DNA of 64,000 nt from Bacteroidales bacterium (lineage in GTDB: Bacteria > Bacteroidota > Bacteroidia > Bacteroidales > PXBB01). Of this stretch, positions 28,571-38,045 are shown piece by piece. Made by a program: the position numbers and the translations under genes. How positions within the stretch are numbered: the stretch's first letter is position 1; each line of letters starts with the position of its first letter. Location: NCBI GenBank assembly GCA_028698995.1, contig JAQVVM010000007.1, positions 1-64,000 on the forward strand. The letters are read 5' to 3'. The notes beneath the pieces are model-generated. The model saw nothing but the letters and a program-made list of their open reading frames with translations, made no database searches and was not told the DNA's origin.

Positions 28571-30652
28571 TTAGTTTGCATCGTCATGTGTACAAAAATA
28601 TTCAATGGTTTTCTCAGCACAAGTTTTACAATAAGAGAGTTTGTTAACCATTGTATTGGTCATACGGTTATAGAGTTTTTGATTTTCTTCATTCGTACGG
28701 TTAGAAAGTGCACCTATAAGACTACCGGCACCGGTAATATCAGACTTCAAGCGAACATCAGTAACAGCTTTAACAAGGTCATTATTATCCATGAAGTTAT
28801 AGTTTGGTTCTTTCAACATTTTCTGCCCGTATATTTTGGCAATCGTAGTTCTGAAACTTTGTTTTTGTTCAAGGTTTTTCAGGCCTAATCTCTCTTCAAC
28901 GCTATTTAAGAAAGTCTCATCAATTTTAAGAGGGACTAATTTTCCGGTTTGTTGATCTCGATATGTCCATATTTTATCAGAGCCGAGGTTTTTTGCATCA
29001 ATTCCAATAATCATATTCACATAGTTCATAACATCGCGTTCAATGGCATTTGGTTCATCCATATAAGCATTGAAAATGGTTGTCATGACATTTTTGCGGT
29101 AAAGTTCCTTCGCAATTTTCAGGTCATTGAAATATTTAATTCTATCATTAGGCTCCTGCACATAATCAAGAATAACTGTTTCTAGAGCTTTAAAGACATC
29201 TCCGGCATACATACATTTGCCTTCCTGAGTTTCAGACCTTTCAAGCAGCAATTGTAACGAACGACCTAAGTTTCTGTGACCGAGGCCTTTTTGCCCGAAA
29301 CGTTTGGTAATATCTGGATCACTGTTAAGATCATTAATTACTTCGCTCAGGGTTTTAATACTCTTTTCACCTGCAACCTCACCTGCAGCAAGTTTCATCA
29401 TTTCCACAGGAGTCAATTTATCGCTTTGTGGCATTCGTGTAAGTATTACTGCTACCGAAATGGCATAATTCAGGTTGGGGTCTATATGAAGTTTTTCATT
29501 GGTAAATGTTGTTTTATCACGTCCTCCAATGGCATAGTTAGTAAGCTCATGTTGCAAACGGTAATTGGTGTTGTGAGACATGTAGGTGAGCCTGCATCGG
29601 TCAATAATAGGGGCTTGTTCTTTTTCTTCAAGGAAACGGCCAAACTCTGAATTATTACTTGTAGCAACAATCAGCGTATCCAAAGGCCATTTATAACCTT
29701 CAATTTCAATGGTTCTGTTTTGAATGACCCCGAGATAAACCTGGACAAGGTCTTTTTTGTTTTTAAAAATTTCATCGGCAAAATGAATTCCCCCGCCTGC
29801 AACACGAGCCAGAGCTCCGCGCCTGAGGTCGAAGCGGTAGGGATTGTCAGTGTCTGTAATATGTAATAATCGTGTTATGGCTTCTTCCCCAATAAGATCG
29901 GCAGCAGATGATGTAATTTTATCTTTTGCTGCATATTTACCGGCAATTGTTCCTCTCGACTCGCTAATGGGAACAGGAACTACCTCTATAAAAGATTTGA
30001 TTTTTTCAATATCTCCCTGTGCATATTCGCGTAATTGACTCAAAATAAAGTATGTACAAGAACCTAATGGACGGTAATTTTCAAAAACCTTTTCAAGCTG
30101 TTTGTCGTTATAACCCATTTGTCCAAGATATTTTTTTGACTCAGCTTTAGTTTCAAATAGATTCATGGCCAGAACCATGGGGTCTTCATAAGTTTGAGAT
30201 TCTATGTTAACAATCTTACCGTATCCACCAAGCTTATCAAGATTTGTAAATCTGAAAGTAAAGCGTTTGTTTTCAGGTATATTAATAAAATTTCTATATA
30301 AATAACTAAGATGGTCAACAAAATAGGTTTTCCCATTACCCGGTTCTCCAATAAGAATAAAAGCCATTTCTTTAGATGAGCCACCCTCAGCAGCATCTTT
30401 AACGTAGGAAACAAAACTGTTGATTTCATCATACATGCCAATGATGTGTTTTTTCCCTTCACGGAAAACTTTAAAATCATAAGTATTGCGTCCGTTCACA
30501 TTAATTTTTTCAATAAGTTCAGGTTTTCCTAATATCATTCTGCTAAGTGATTGGAAAACATTTTCAAAGCGACGCTCCCCTGTTAAAACGCATAAAATAT
30601 GCGCATCCAAACTGTTGGAAGCCACTTTCTGGATTTTTTGAATTTTTGCCAT
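28571..30652 (-). CDS. prkA: PrkA serine protein kinase / AAA ATPase
   Basis: LIGEPGNGKTYFVDHLSYLYRN; GGIHFADEIFKNKKDLVQVYLGVIQNRTIEIEGYKWPLDTLIVATSNNSEF; first gene of the PrkA-DUF444-SpoVR set. Confidence 0.85.
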   Translation of the reverse strand: MAKIQKIQKVASNSLDAHILCVLTGERRFENVFQSLSRMILGKPELIEKINVNGRNTYDFKVFREGKKHIIGMYDEINSFVSYVKDAAEGGSSKEMAFILIGEPGNGKTYFVDHLSYLYRNFINIPENKRFTFRFTNLDKLGGYGKIVNIESQTYEDPMVLAMNLFETKAESKKYLGQMGYNDKQLEKVFENYRPLGSCTYFILSQLREYAQGDIEKIKSFIEVVPVPISESRGTIAGKYAAKDKITSSAADLIGEEAITRLLHITDTDNPYRFDLRRGALARVAGGGIHFADEIFKNKKDLVQVYLGVIQNRTIEIEGYKWPLDTLIVATSNNSEFGRFLEEKEQAPIIDRCRLTYMSHNTNYRLQHELTNYAIGGRDKTTFTNEKLHIDPNLNYAISVAVILTRMPQSDKLTPVEMMKLAAGEVAGEKSIKTLSEVINDLNSDPDITKRFGQKGLGHRNLGRSLQLLLERSETQEGKCMYAGDVFKALETVILDYVQEPNDRIKYFNDLKIAKELYRKNVMTTIFNAYMDEPNAIERDVMNYVNMIIGIDAKNLGSDKIWTYRDQQTGKLVPLKIDETFLNSVEERLGLKNLEQKQSFRTTIAKIYGQKMLKEPNYNFMDNNDLVKAVTDVRLKSDITGAGSLIGALSNRTNEENQKLYNRMTNTMVNKLSYCKTCAEKTIEYFCTHDDAN

Positions 30653-30747
30653 GGGTTAGATTATTTAAAGTTTGATTTTTTTTGAAATTTTCAGTAAATA
30701 TAAGTTTATTTTAATAAACATGTTCTGAAAAAATGTTTTTTTTCAGC

Positions 30748-30773
30748 AATCTTTTTATAGTCCTAAAAAGATT
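30748..30773. repeat. 10-bp perfect inverted repeat between the 30903-31154 lipoprotein gene and prkA
   Basis: AATCTTTTTA-TAGTCC-TAAAAAGATT; a second hairpin CTGAAAAAA/TTTTTTCAG lies at 30725-30746. Confidence 0.7.
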
Positions 30774-30902
30774 ACTTTTTTCGATATTCATAAAAACTTA
30801 AAGAAATAGAGTATAATTAAATGCAGGTACATTTTGAAGTTATCTTCAAAATTACAATACAAATTCAGTACAAGTTAAGAAAATAGAAACAGGGTTAATA
30901 TT

Positions 30903-31154
30903 CTAATACCTGCAAACCATTTTGGTGGTTCTATTGCCAACAGTTGATGTTTGTCCTTGTACTTCTGCCAGCTGAGCATCGCAGTATTCGATCCATGAAG
31001 CAGTTTCAACCAGAACATTGTCTTCGTATGTTTCAATGCGGCAATCTTTGCAGTTATCGTCTTTTACACAAGATACAACTGAAAAAAGTAAAAAGATGAG
31101 TGTGAATAATAGAAATCGGGTTGATTTTTTTCGATTAAAAAGATGCGTAATCAT
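30903..31154 (-). CDS. Small Cys-rich putative lipoprotein
   Basis: 83 aa; lipobox LLFSVVSCVKDDNCKDCRIETYEDN. Confidence 0.55.
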   Translation of the reverse strand: MITHLFNRKKSTRFLLFTLIFLLFSVVSCVKDDNCKDCRIETYEDNVLVETASWIEYCDAQLAEVQGQTSTVGNRTTKMVCRY

Positions 31155-31280
31155 AATATATATTTTTTATTAACGAGTGCAGATTTATCAATTAATATAC
31201 CAAATCATTCAATTTTTTAGAGGGTAAAGGTAGAAAAAATCTTAATTATTCATTAAAAAAATGAAATTTTAAAAGGAATG

Positions 31281-34049
31281 TCATCTAATTAAACTGACAT
31301 GCCCGACATATTTCTGTCTTCCAATTATTGAATTTTGCGTAAAAATAATCCACACATAAACATCCTGGGGTGCTTTAACACCTGTTTTCATAACATCACC
31401 ATACCAAGGATCGTTAACATCTTCAGTCATAAATACCAGTTCTCCCCAGCGGTTAAAAATATACATCAGGAATTTATTATTATTAAGCTCAATGCCGTAT
31501 GGCATAAAAAACTCATTTTGACCGTCTAGGTTAGGCGTAAAGGCATTGGGGACATACAATGTAAACTCCCCTCTGATAATAATATCTCTTGAAGATGAAT
31601 CGATACAACCATCTGGACTTGTAACATTGAGCCATACTTCATAAACACCAGTCTGATTGTACTGATGTTGTGGGTTTTGCAAATCCGAGACATTGTCAAC
31701 ATCCGATGCAATGTCTCCGAAGTTCCAATGCCATAAGGACGCATTGGTTGATTCATCAATAAACGAAAACAACATATTTTCAGAGTCTCCTTCTCGGGGT
31801 AAATGATAGAAAGAAGCTTCGGGCTGAGGAAAAACCTTTATTAAATCGGGATATGTAATTTGGTTTGTGCATCCGGCCGCAGAGGTAACCGTTAAAGAAA
31901 CAGAATAAGTTCCGGGCGTATTGTAGGTGTAGGATGGATGAGGCATTTGTGAATTATTTGGCCATCCGGCAGAAGGGTTTCCAAAATCCCAGTTATACTG
32001 ATTCAGATTGAATGTTGTCATGGATAAAAAATTAATTTTCAGTGGTTTACACCCACTTGTATCATCCGGCACAAAATCAATATCAGGCACATCTTCAACA
32101 CTTACAACTACAGAATTAGAAGCAGAGCATCCATTTGAATCAAGAATATTTACTGTATAGGTTGTATTGTTTATGGGTGTAGCAATCGGAGATTCTGTCT
32201 GTGCATTGTTTAAGGTAGCTGCCGGAGCCCACAGGTAAGTCTGTCCACCGTTTGCTGAAAGCACAATACTGTTCCCCCTACAAACCGTTGTATCAGGAAT
32301 GACATTGACCTGAGCTTCAACAATTGTAATTCTCATGGTGTCTGTTGCAGAAGGACATGTACTTCCGACAGAAGTCAGGACTAAAATAGCTGATGCATTG
32401 CTTATTTCGCTAGGACTAAAGGTATAAACCGCCTGTAAGCTGTTTGCATTTGGAGAAAACTGACCTCCGGTTCCAGTCCAAGTGCCTGATGGGGCAAATT
32501 GAATGCCCCCGTTGAGTTGAATCGAACCATTTTCTATACAAATAAGCGTATCATTTTGCCCGGGAGGTGTAAAAATGTTCGCATTGACTAAGGGATATTC
32601 AAAAAGCACTAAAGCAGTATCTTTTATATTATTGGCATACCACCAAGTATTGATTGTTCTCATGTCTCCTAAAGAGCAATAATCAGAAAGGGGTGAATTC
32701 AAGCATGTCCCGATTGGCCAAGTATGACAACCATTTGGCGCTGTGCAGCCCAAAAACTGAGCCGCGCCACCGGGTATATTTGTATCATCCCAGAAAAGAG
32801 CAGGTGTTGGATTGGGACTTACAGGTCTAATAATCTGGACTTTGTATCCACTGAGATTTCCTTCCACATCGTACAAAGGCAGGTGAGTGAGTCCATTAAA
32901 ATAGTCAATTTCGACTTGAATAGTTTGCCCGGCAGCCACAATATCACCTAAACCATTTAAGCCGCTCCAAGGGATGCAATTCAATCCGGGAGTAACATTA
33001 TATGTAAAAATAACATCTTCTGTATTAGGTTGAAATCCAGGAATGCCATTAAGCTCAAGCACTACTTCAACATTCCCTGGTTTGTCAACTGAAATATTGA
33101 CACAGAATTGACCCGGGCAGCCAGTTATTGTGGTTGGAGCAGTTATACTCCCAAACTGACCTGTCGGGAAACACAATATATCAGGGTTATTTAAAAAAAT
33201 ACGATACTGAGGATAGGTATTATTGCCATCAGCAGATTTTCTGTCTTGAAAAAAATTGCCTGTATTAAAGCATCCGGATTGGTTTGCAGTAATATTAAAA
33301 ACGAAAGGCTGCATATTGTTGAGATCAACAGACGTTACAACACCATCATCGGAGTAGATATACATAATTCCATCATAACCAGCCTGATAAGGGCTTGAAT
33401 AGCCGGACATCGGATTGGTAGTCAATTGCCAGTTTTTAGACCACAGTCGTCCCGGTTTCTCCTGATTTGTTGCAGATACTACCGTGATATCGATGGCATC
33501 AAAAATTTTTCTTTCGAAGCCATAGGGTTGTGTAAAACTGAATTCAATATAGTAGTCTCCCAGTATTGTAGGGGTGTACACCAGAGCATTATAGCCGGCT
33601 GTATTAATAACATCAGGGCCATTAACCGCTTGATAATAAGACGGAATAAATCCCTGCCCGCTGTATGGCAAAGGAGCAGGTCCCACAACAACATTACCGT
33701 TTGGGTCTTTGATACGGTAAATAACATCATATTGAACATTGCCATAATAATCCCTAATATTACCAAAACCGTATAAGATCTTCTCACCGGCTTGACAAAT
33801 TGTAATATGCAAACGATGTTCCTGAGTGGCGTCGAAAATGGCAAAATTAGTAACATAGGGCATTATCTGAAGACGCCCATGACTTGCAGGTGTTGGCTGT
33901 ATCTGCTTTGTCCCTTCAGCATGAAGTTGATTTCTCATGTTAAACAAAAGCAAACATAAGAATAGTAGATAAAGAACCCTAATATTTTTAGAAATTAATA
34001 AACGCAATTTCAGGTCATTAAGTGTTGTATGATCATGCCAATTTGACAA
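31281..34049 (-). CDS. PKD-domain protein with gliding-motility-associated (CHU_C-type) C-terminal domain
   Basis: PKD motifs (GCKPLKINFLSMTTFNLNQYNWDFG; YNTPGTYSVSLTVTSAAGC; ASLWHWNFGD); C-term LYVPNAFTPNLDGQNEFFMPYG...YIFNRWGELVFMTED...DVYVWIIF. Confidence 0.9.
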   Translation of the reverse strand: MSNWHDHTTLNDLKLRLLISKNIRVLYLLFLCLLLFNMRNQLHAEGTKQIQPTPASHGRLQIMPYVTNFAIFDATQEHRLHITICQAGEKILYGFGNIRDYYGNVQYDVIYRIKDPNGNVVVGPAPLPYSGQGFIPSYYQAVNGPDVINTAGYNALVYTPTILGDYYIEFSFTQPYGFERKIFDAIDITVVSATNQEKPGRLWSKNWQLTTNPMSGYSSPYQAGYDGIMYIYSDDGVVTSVDLNNMQPFVFNITANQSGCFNTGNFFQDRKSADGNNTYPQYRIFLNNPDILCFPTGQFGSITAPTTITGCPGQFCVNISVDKPGNVEVVLELNGIPGFQPNTEDVIFTYNVTPGLNCIPWSGLNGLGDIVAAGQTIQVEIDYFNGLTHLPLYDVEGNLSGYKVQIIRPVSPNPTPALFWDDTNIPGGAAQFLGCTAPNGCHTWPIGTCLNSPLSDYCSLGDMRTINTWWYANNIKDTALVLFEYPLVNANIFTPPGQNDTLICIENGSIQLNGGIQFAPSGTWTGTGGQFSPNANSLQAVYTFSPSEISNASAILVLTSVGSTCPSATDTMRITIVEAQVNVIPDTTVCRGNSIVLSANGGQTYLWAPAATLNNAQTESPIATPINNTTYTVNILDSNGCSASNSVVVSVEDVPDIDFVPDDTSGCKPLKINFLSMTTFNLNQYNWDFGNPSAGWPNNSQMPHPSYTYNTPGTYSVSLTVTSAAGCTNQITYPDLIKVFPQPEASFYHLPREGDSENMLFSFIDESTNASLWHWNFGDIASDVDNVSDLQNPQHQYNQTGVYEVWLNVTSPDGCIDSSSRDIIIRGEFTLYVPNAFTPNLDGQNEFFMPYGIELNNNKFLMYIFNRWGELVFMTEDVNDPWYGDVMKTGVKAPQDVYVWIIFTQNSIIGRQKYVGHVSLIR

Positions 34050-34117
34050 ATTTATTAATATTCCAAAGAATATACAAATTTATTTTTAATAAGTAAATAG
34101 ATTGCTGTTTGGATGTA

Positions 34118-34690
34118 TCAGTTTAACTGTGGGTCAATTGGAGCAACAGACCAGACAAAATACTTGCTGCCCATTTTTTGGAGGATATTTTTCCATAAAA
34201 TTTGTTGGATATTATCCATCAAGTTTTGGTTTTTAGAATCTACCAATAGCCATGACTTTTCTTTCAGTTCATCTTCCAGTTGATTTGGTGTCCAGCCTGA
34301 ATAACCAATAAAAAATTTGATTTCGTTTGGTTTAATTTTATCAAGTAAAATCAATTCTTTAACCCTTTCAACATCCCCTCCGAAATAAAGATTATTTTTA
34401 ATTTTTATACTGTCCTCAATCAAGTTCCCCAAAGAATGTAGGAAAAACACATTGTCTGGTTTTACAGGTCCACCCATATAAACTTTAGAGTCAAAAGCAG
34501 GAAAATCAGGAATTAAGTCATTAACGGGAATATCAATAGGTTTGTTTAAAATTAATCCAAATGATCCCTCTGCATTGTGTTCTGCTAATAGAACAACAGA
34601 TCGACTGAAATATATGTCTTTAAGAAAAGGGTCAGACAATAACAGCAATCCGCTTTGAGGTTTTTTATATGTTTTAAATATTGGCTCCAT
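34118..34690 (-). CDS. YqgE/AlgH family protein
   Basis: SGLLLLSDPFLKDIYFSRSVVLLAEHNAEGSFGLILNKP...YMGGPV...FFIGYSGWTPNQLEDEL. Confidence 0.93.
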   Translation of the reverse strand: MEPIFKTYKKPQSGLLLLSDPFLKDIYFSRSVVLLAEHNAEGSFGLILNKPIDIPVNDLIPDFPAFDSKVYMGGPVKPDNVFFLHSLGNLIEDSIKIKNNLYFGGDVERVKELILLDKIKPNEIKFFIGYSGWTPNQLEDELKEKSWLLVDSKNQNLMDNIQQILWKNILQKMGSKYFVWSVAPIDPQLN

Positions 34691-34767
34691 TAAATAATTA
34701 TACGGCTCAAATTTAAAAAAATAAATTAATTTTGAACGTTTATAAAAACAAAAATAATACCATCCCC

Positions 34768-36162
34768 ATGTTTACAGCAGACAACAGCACTACATTTCTA
34801 AATCTGCGCAATAAATTTAAACGGTTTATTTACGAAGGATACACTATTGAGCAAAGCTCCGAGATGTTAAAAATTAGGTATTCATTCAATTTATCCGATT
34901 CATTTTTTTTCCATCCTGTCATTGAAATTCCACTTTCAACAAAAAATTATACAGACAAATTGTCAACTGAATTATTGGACAATCTGGTTTTTCATATTGG
35001 GATGATAGAAATGCTAAGTTATTGGAAAGCAGCATGTTCTCCTCAGATAATCATAAAAGGCAGGTACCTTGACATGGCACAGATAAAATGGTGGAAAACT
35101 TTGTACTATCATGGATTGGGTGAATTTTTTCATATCAATAACATAAACACCAACATTGAGGATTTTGTAAATTTTGAAATTGAGGGCACTGATAAGCTGA
35201 ATAAATCAAAAATTCAAGTTTTTGACAGACCCATTATTCCAATGGGAGGCGGCAAAGATTCTGCAGTAACTTATGATTTACTCCGTAAAGCAGGAGAAGA
35301 TGTAATGGTTTTTTTCCTAAATCCGCAGCATTTGCCGGTTGATGTTATACATGTAAATAATTATAAAGTTAAACAAGTAGTTGCATACAGAACAATATGC
35401 CCTGAATTAATACAACTAAACAAAAAAGGTTTTCTAAACGGACATACGCCATTTTCGGCAGTACTTGGTTTTATTAGTTTGCTTATGTCAGTTATTTACT
35501 TACGAAAAAACATTGTATTGTCCAACGAATCTAGTGCAAATGAATCCACTATTCCCGGTACTAAAATTAACCACCAGTATTCAAAAACTTTTGAATTTGA
35601 GACCAATTTCAGAACATATATTTCTGAATATATTTCAGAAGACCTTAACTATTTCAGTTTCCTGCGGCCTATAACAGAACTTCAGATAGCTCGGCTTTTC
35701 AGTGATGCGCCTTACTTTTTTGAGAAATTTAGAAGTTGCAATGTCGGCAGTAAGACAGGTGTCTGGTGCAACAAATGTCCGAAATGTTTATTTACTTTTA
35801 TAATCCTCTCTCCTTTCATTAATCCTACACAATTGAAGCACATTTTTGGTCAGAATTTATTTAATGATATTGAACTGCTAAAATCGTTTAATGAATTAAC
35901 CGGTCTTTCTGAAATAAAACCATTTGAATGCATCGGCACTGTTGAGGAAGTTAATGTGGCTTTAGTCATGGCAATTAAAAGGTATTATAAACACACTGAA
36001 AGTCTCCCTGCTTTGATTCAATATTATAAGGGAACCAAAATATATGATACATACAAAGCACATAATTCTGAGCACATAATTTCACAATTTGACAACAACA
36101 ATCATCTACCGGAAAAGTATCTTCACATATTAAAATCAGCTATCAGCTGGCATGAAAAATAA
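34768..36162 (+). CDS. MurL-like UDP-MurNAc-L-Ala-L-Glu epimerase candidate (PP-loop family)
   Basis: ATG at 34768 preferred over TTG 34732. PP-loop-like IIPMGGGKDSAVTYDLL; LSNESSANES; VWCNKCPKCLFTFIILSPF; 6 bp from a MurD-like ligase. Confidence 0.7.
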   Translation: MFTADNSTTFLNLRNKFKRFIYEGYTIEQSSEMLKIRYSFNLSDSFFFHPVIEIPLSTKNYTDKLSTELLDNLVFHIGMIEMLSYWKAACSPQIIIKGRYLDMAQIKWWKTLYYHGLGEFFHINNINTNIEDFVNFEIEGTDKLNKSKIQVFDRPIIPMGGGKDSAVTYDLLRKAGEDVMVFFLNPQHLPVDVIHVNNYKVKQVVAYRTICPELIQLNKKGFLNGHTPFSAVLGFISLLMSVIYLRKNIVLSNESSANESTIPGTKINHQYSKTFEFETNFRTYISEYISEDLNYFSFLRPITELQIARLFSDAPYFFEKFRSCNVGSKTGVWCNKCPKCLFTFIILSPFINPTQLKHIFGQNLFNDIELLKSFNELTGLSEIKPFECIGTVEEVNVALVMAIKRYYKHTESLPALIQYYKGTKIYDTYKAHNSEHIISQFDNNNHLPEKYLHILKSAISWHEK

Positions 36163-36168
36163 ATTTTA

Positions 36169-37542
36169 ATGGAATATCTTTCAATCATTGAAAAACTGCT
36201 TAGGGGAAAAAAGATTGCCATTGCCGGATTTGGCAGAGAAGGTCGTTCCAGCTGTCAATTTCTGTTAAAATATTTCCCTGAATTTCCTTTTGCCGTTTTC
36301 GACAGTAATGAGAACATCTCTAATGATAGTTTTTTTAAAAATAATCCACAAATCAGAGTTCATTGTGGACCTGACTATCTCAAAAGTATTTATGAATATA
36401 ACTTCATCATAAAAAGTCCGGGCATTCAAGGAAAGACACTTGGTGCATTACCCAATGGAGTTATTATCAGTTCTCAGACAGATTTGTTTCTATCTTGTTT
36501 TTCGAAGCAGATAATTGGTATAACCGGAACTAAAGGAAAGAGTACAACAACAACATTATTGTACAAGATTTTTGAGAATGCCGGAAAAAATGTCATAATT
36601 GTTGGCAACATTGGCATTCCCCCATTTGACAGAATCGAAGCTATAAAACCTGACACACATATTATTTATGAGCTATCGTCACACCAGTTGGAGAATGTTA
36701 CACATGCACCTCATATAGCGATCATGCTCAATATTTTTCAGGAGCATTTAGACCATTATGACAGTTACAAAGACTACCAATTAGCCAAATTCAATATTGC
36801 CCGATTTCAACAAAAGGATGATTATTTTATTTATAATTCTGATTTGGATTTGATTATAAACAGACTGCATGAAGTTCAACCAAAGAGTAATTTGTTACCA
36901 TTTTCTTTAGTAAAGGACATAAAATTTGGATGTAGCATCAGCCTGGATTGCATAATTTTAAGGGGTATAGGTAACACACCCATATATTTTGACAAATCAT
37001 TAGAAAGGCAATTACAGGGAGATCATAATTTATCTAACATGCTTGCAGTTATAACTGCTTGTAAAATCAAGGGTATTGAAAATGTTTTTATTCTGAATAC
37101 TATAGCAGCTTTCAAGGGTTTGGAACATCGACAGGAATATATTGGTTGTTTCCATGGTAAGCATTTTTACAACGACTCCATAGCCACTATACCTGAAGCA
37201 ACCATAGCCGCTTTAAAAACGCTGAAAGATGTTGACACGCTTATATTGGGTGGTTACGACAGGGGAATTGACTATCAGGAACTGGTTGACTATCTTTTAG
37301 ATTCGGAGATTCAAAATCTTGTTTTATTAGGCAATGCTGGTGAAAGGATTTATAAGATGTTTTATAAACAAGCTTCCATGAACATTTACTATTACAGATT
37401 TTTTGATGAAGGTATAAATAAGGCTAAAGAAGTAACCCCAAAAAACAAAATATGCCTTCTTTCGCCTGCTGCTGCAAGCTATGGTATGTTTAAAGATTTT
37501 GAAGAAAGAGGAAAAAGGTTTAAAGAACTACTGCATTTATAG
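36169..37542 (+). CDS. MurD-like Mur ligase (MurD2 candidate)
   Basis: IAGFGREGRSS..., IIGITGTKGKSTTTTLLYKIFENAGKNVIIVGNIGIPPFD, FKGLEHRQEYIGCFHGKHFYNDSIATIPEATIAAL. Confidence 0.8.
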   Translation: MEYLSIIEKLLRGKKIAIAGFGREGRSSCQFLLKYFPEFPFAVFDSNENISNDSFFKNNPQIRVHCGPDYLKSIYEYNFIIKSPGIQGKTLGALPNGVIISSQTDLFLSCFSKQIIGITGTKGKSTTTTLLYKIFENAGKNVIIVGNIGIPPFDRIEAIKPDTHIIYELSSHQLENVTHAPHIAIMLNIFQEHLDHYDSYKDYQLAKFNIARFQQKDDYFIYNSDLDLIINRLHEVQPKSNLLPFSLVKDIKFGCSISLDCIILRGIGNTPIYFDKSLERQLQGDHNLSNMLAVITACKIKGIENVFILNTIAAFKGLEHRQEYIGCFHGKHFYNDSIATIPEATIAALKTLKDVDTLILGGYDRGIDYQELVDYLLDSEIQNLVLLGNAGERIYKMFYKQASMNIYYYRFFDEGINKAKEVTPKNKICLLSPAAASYGMFKDFEERGKRFKELLHL

Positions 37543-37583
37543 CAGTAAACTTTTAAAAAATATACTGTAAATATACGGAATGA

Positions 37584-37925
37584 CTATTCAGCTTTTTTCT
37601 TTGTTTTAGGTTTTTCAGTCTCAGAAACATCCTTTGGTTTCTTAGGGGCACTTTTTTTAGGTTCACTTTTCTTTGTATCTACCTTTTTGGTTTCGTTTTC
37701 GACAGCTTCAACCGGTTCTGATACCTCAACTACTTTTTCAACTTCAATAGCCTTAGGTTCCTGAGGAGCTTTTTCAATTACTTTTTCCGCTTTTTTGACT
37801 TCATTTTTAAGCTCTGGTACATTTTTTACAACTGTATTCTTTTTGTTTTTATTTCGAGGCCTTGTTACACCATAAGAGCCCTGTATAATTTTACCTCTTT
37901 TGGATTTTTTATCTCCTTTTCCCAT
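37584..37925 (-). CDS. Ribosomal protein bTHX-like N-terminus with long Lys/Glu/Pro-rich C-terminal extension
   Basis: MGKGDKKSKRGKIIQGSYGVTRPRNKNKK resembles bTHX; followed by about 80 aa of charged low-complexity sequence. Confidence 0.75.
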   Translation of the reverse strand: MGKGDKKSKRGKIIQGSYGVTRPRNKNKKNTVVKNVPELKNEVKKAEKVIEKAPQEPKAIEVEKVVEVSEPVEAVENETKKVDTKKSEPKKSAPKKPKDVSETEKPKTKKKAE

Positions 37926-38045
37926 AATACTAATGTTTATAATTTATTAATTAATAATAATTGTCGATTGAGTATCAGCAAAAGTAATAATTACTATTGA
38001 AATTCATATTATTTTTTATATTTCTTTTTTTAAGACAACAGAAAA

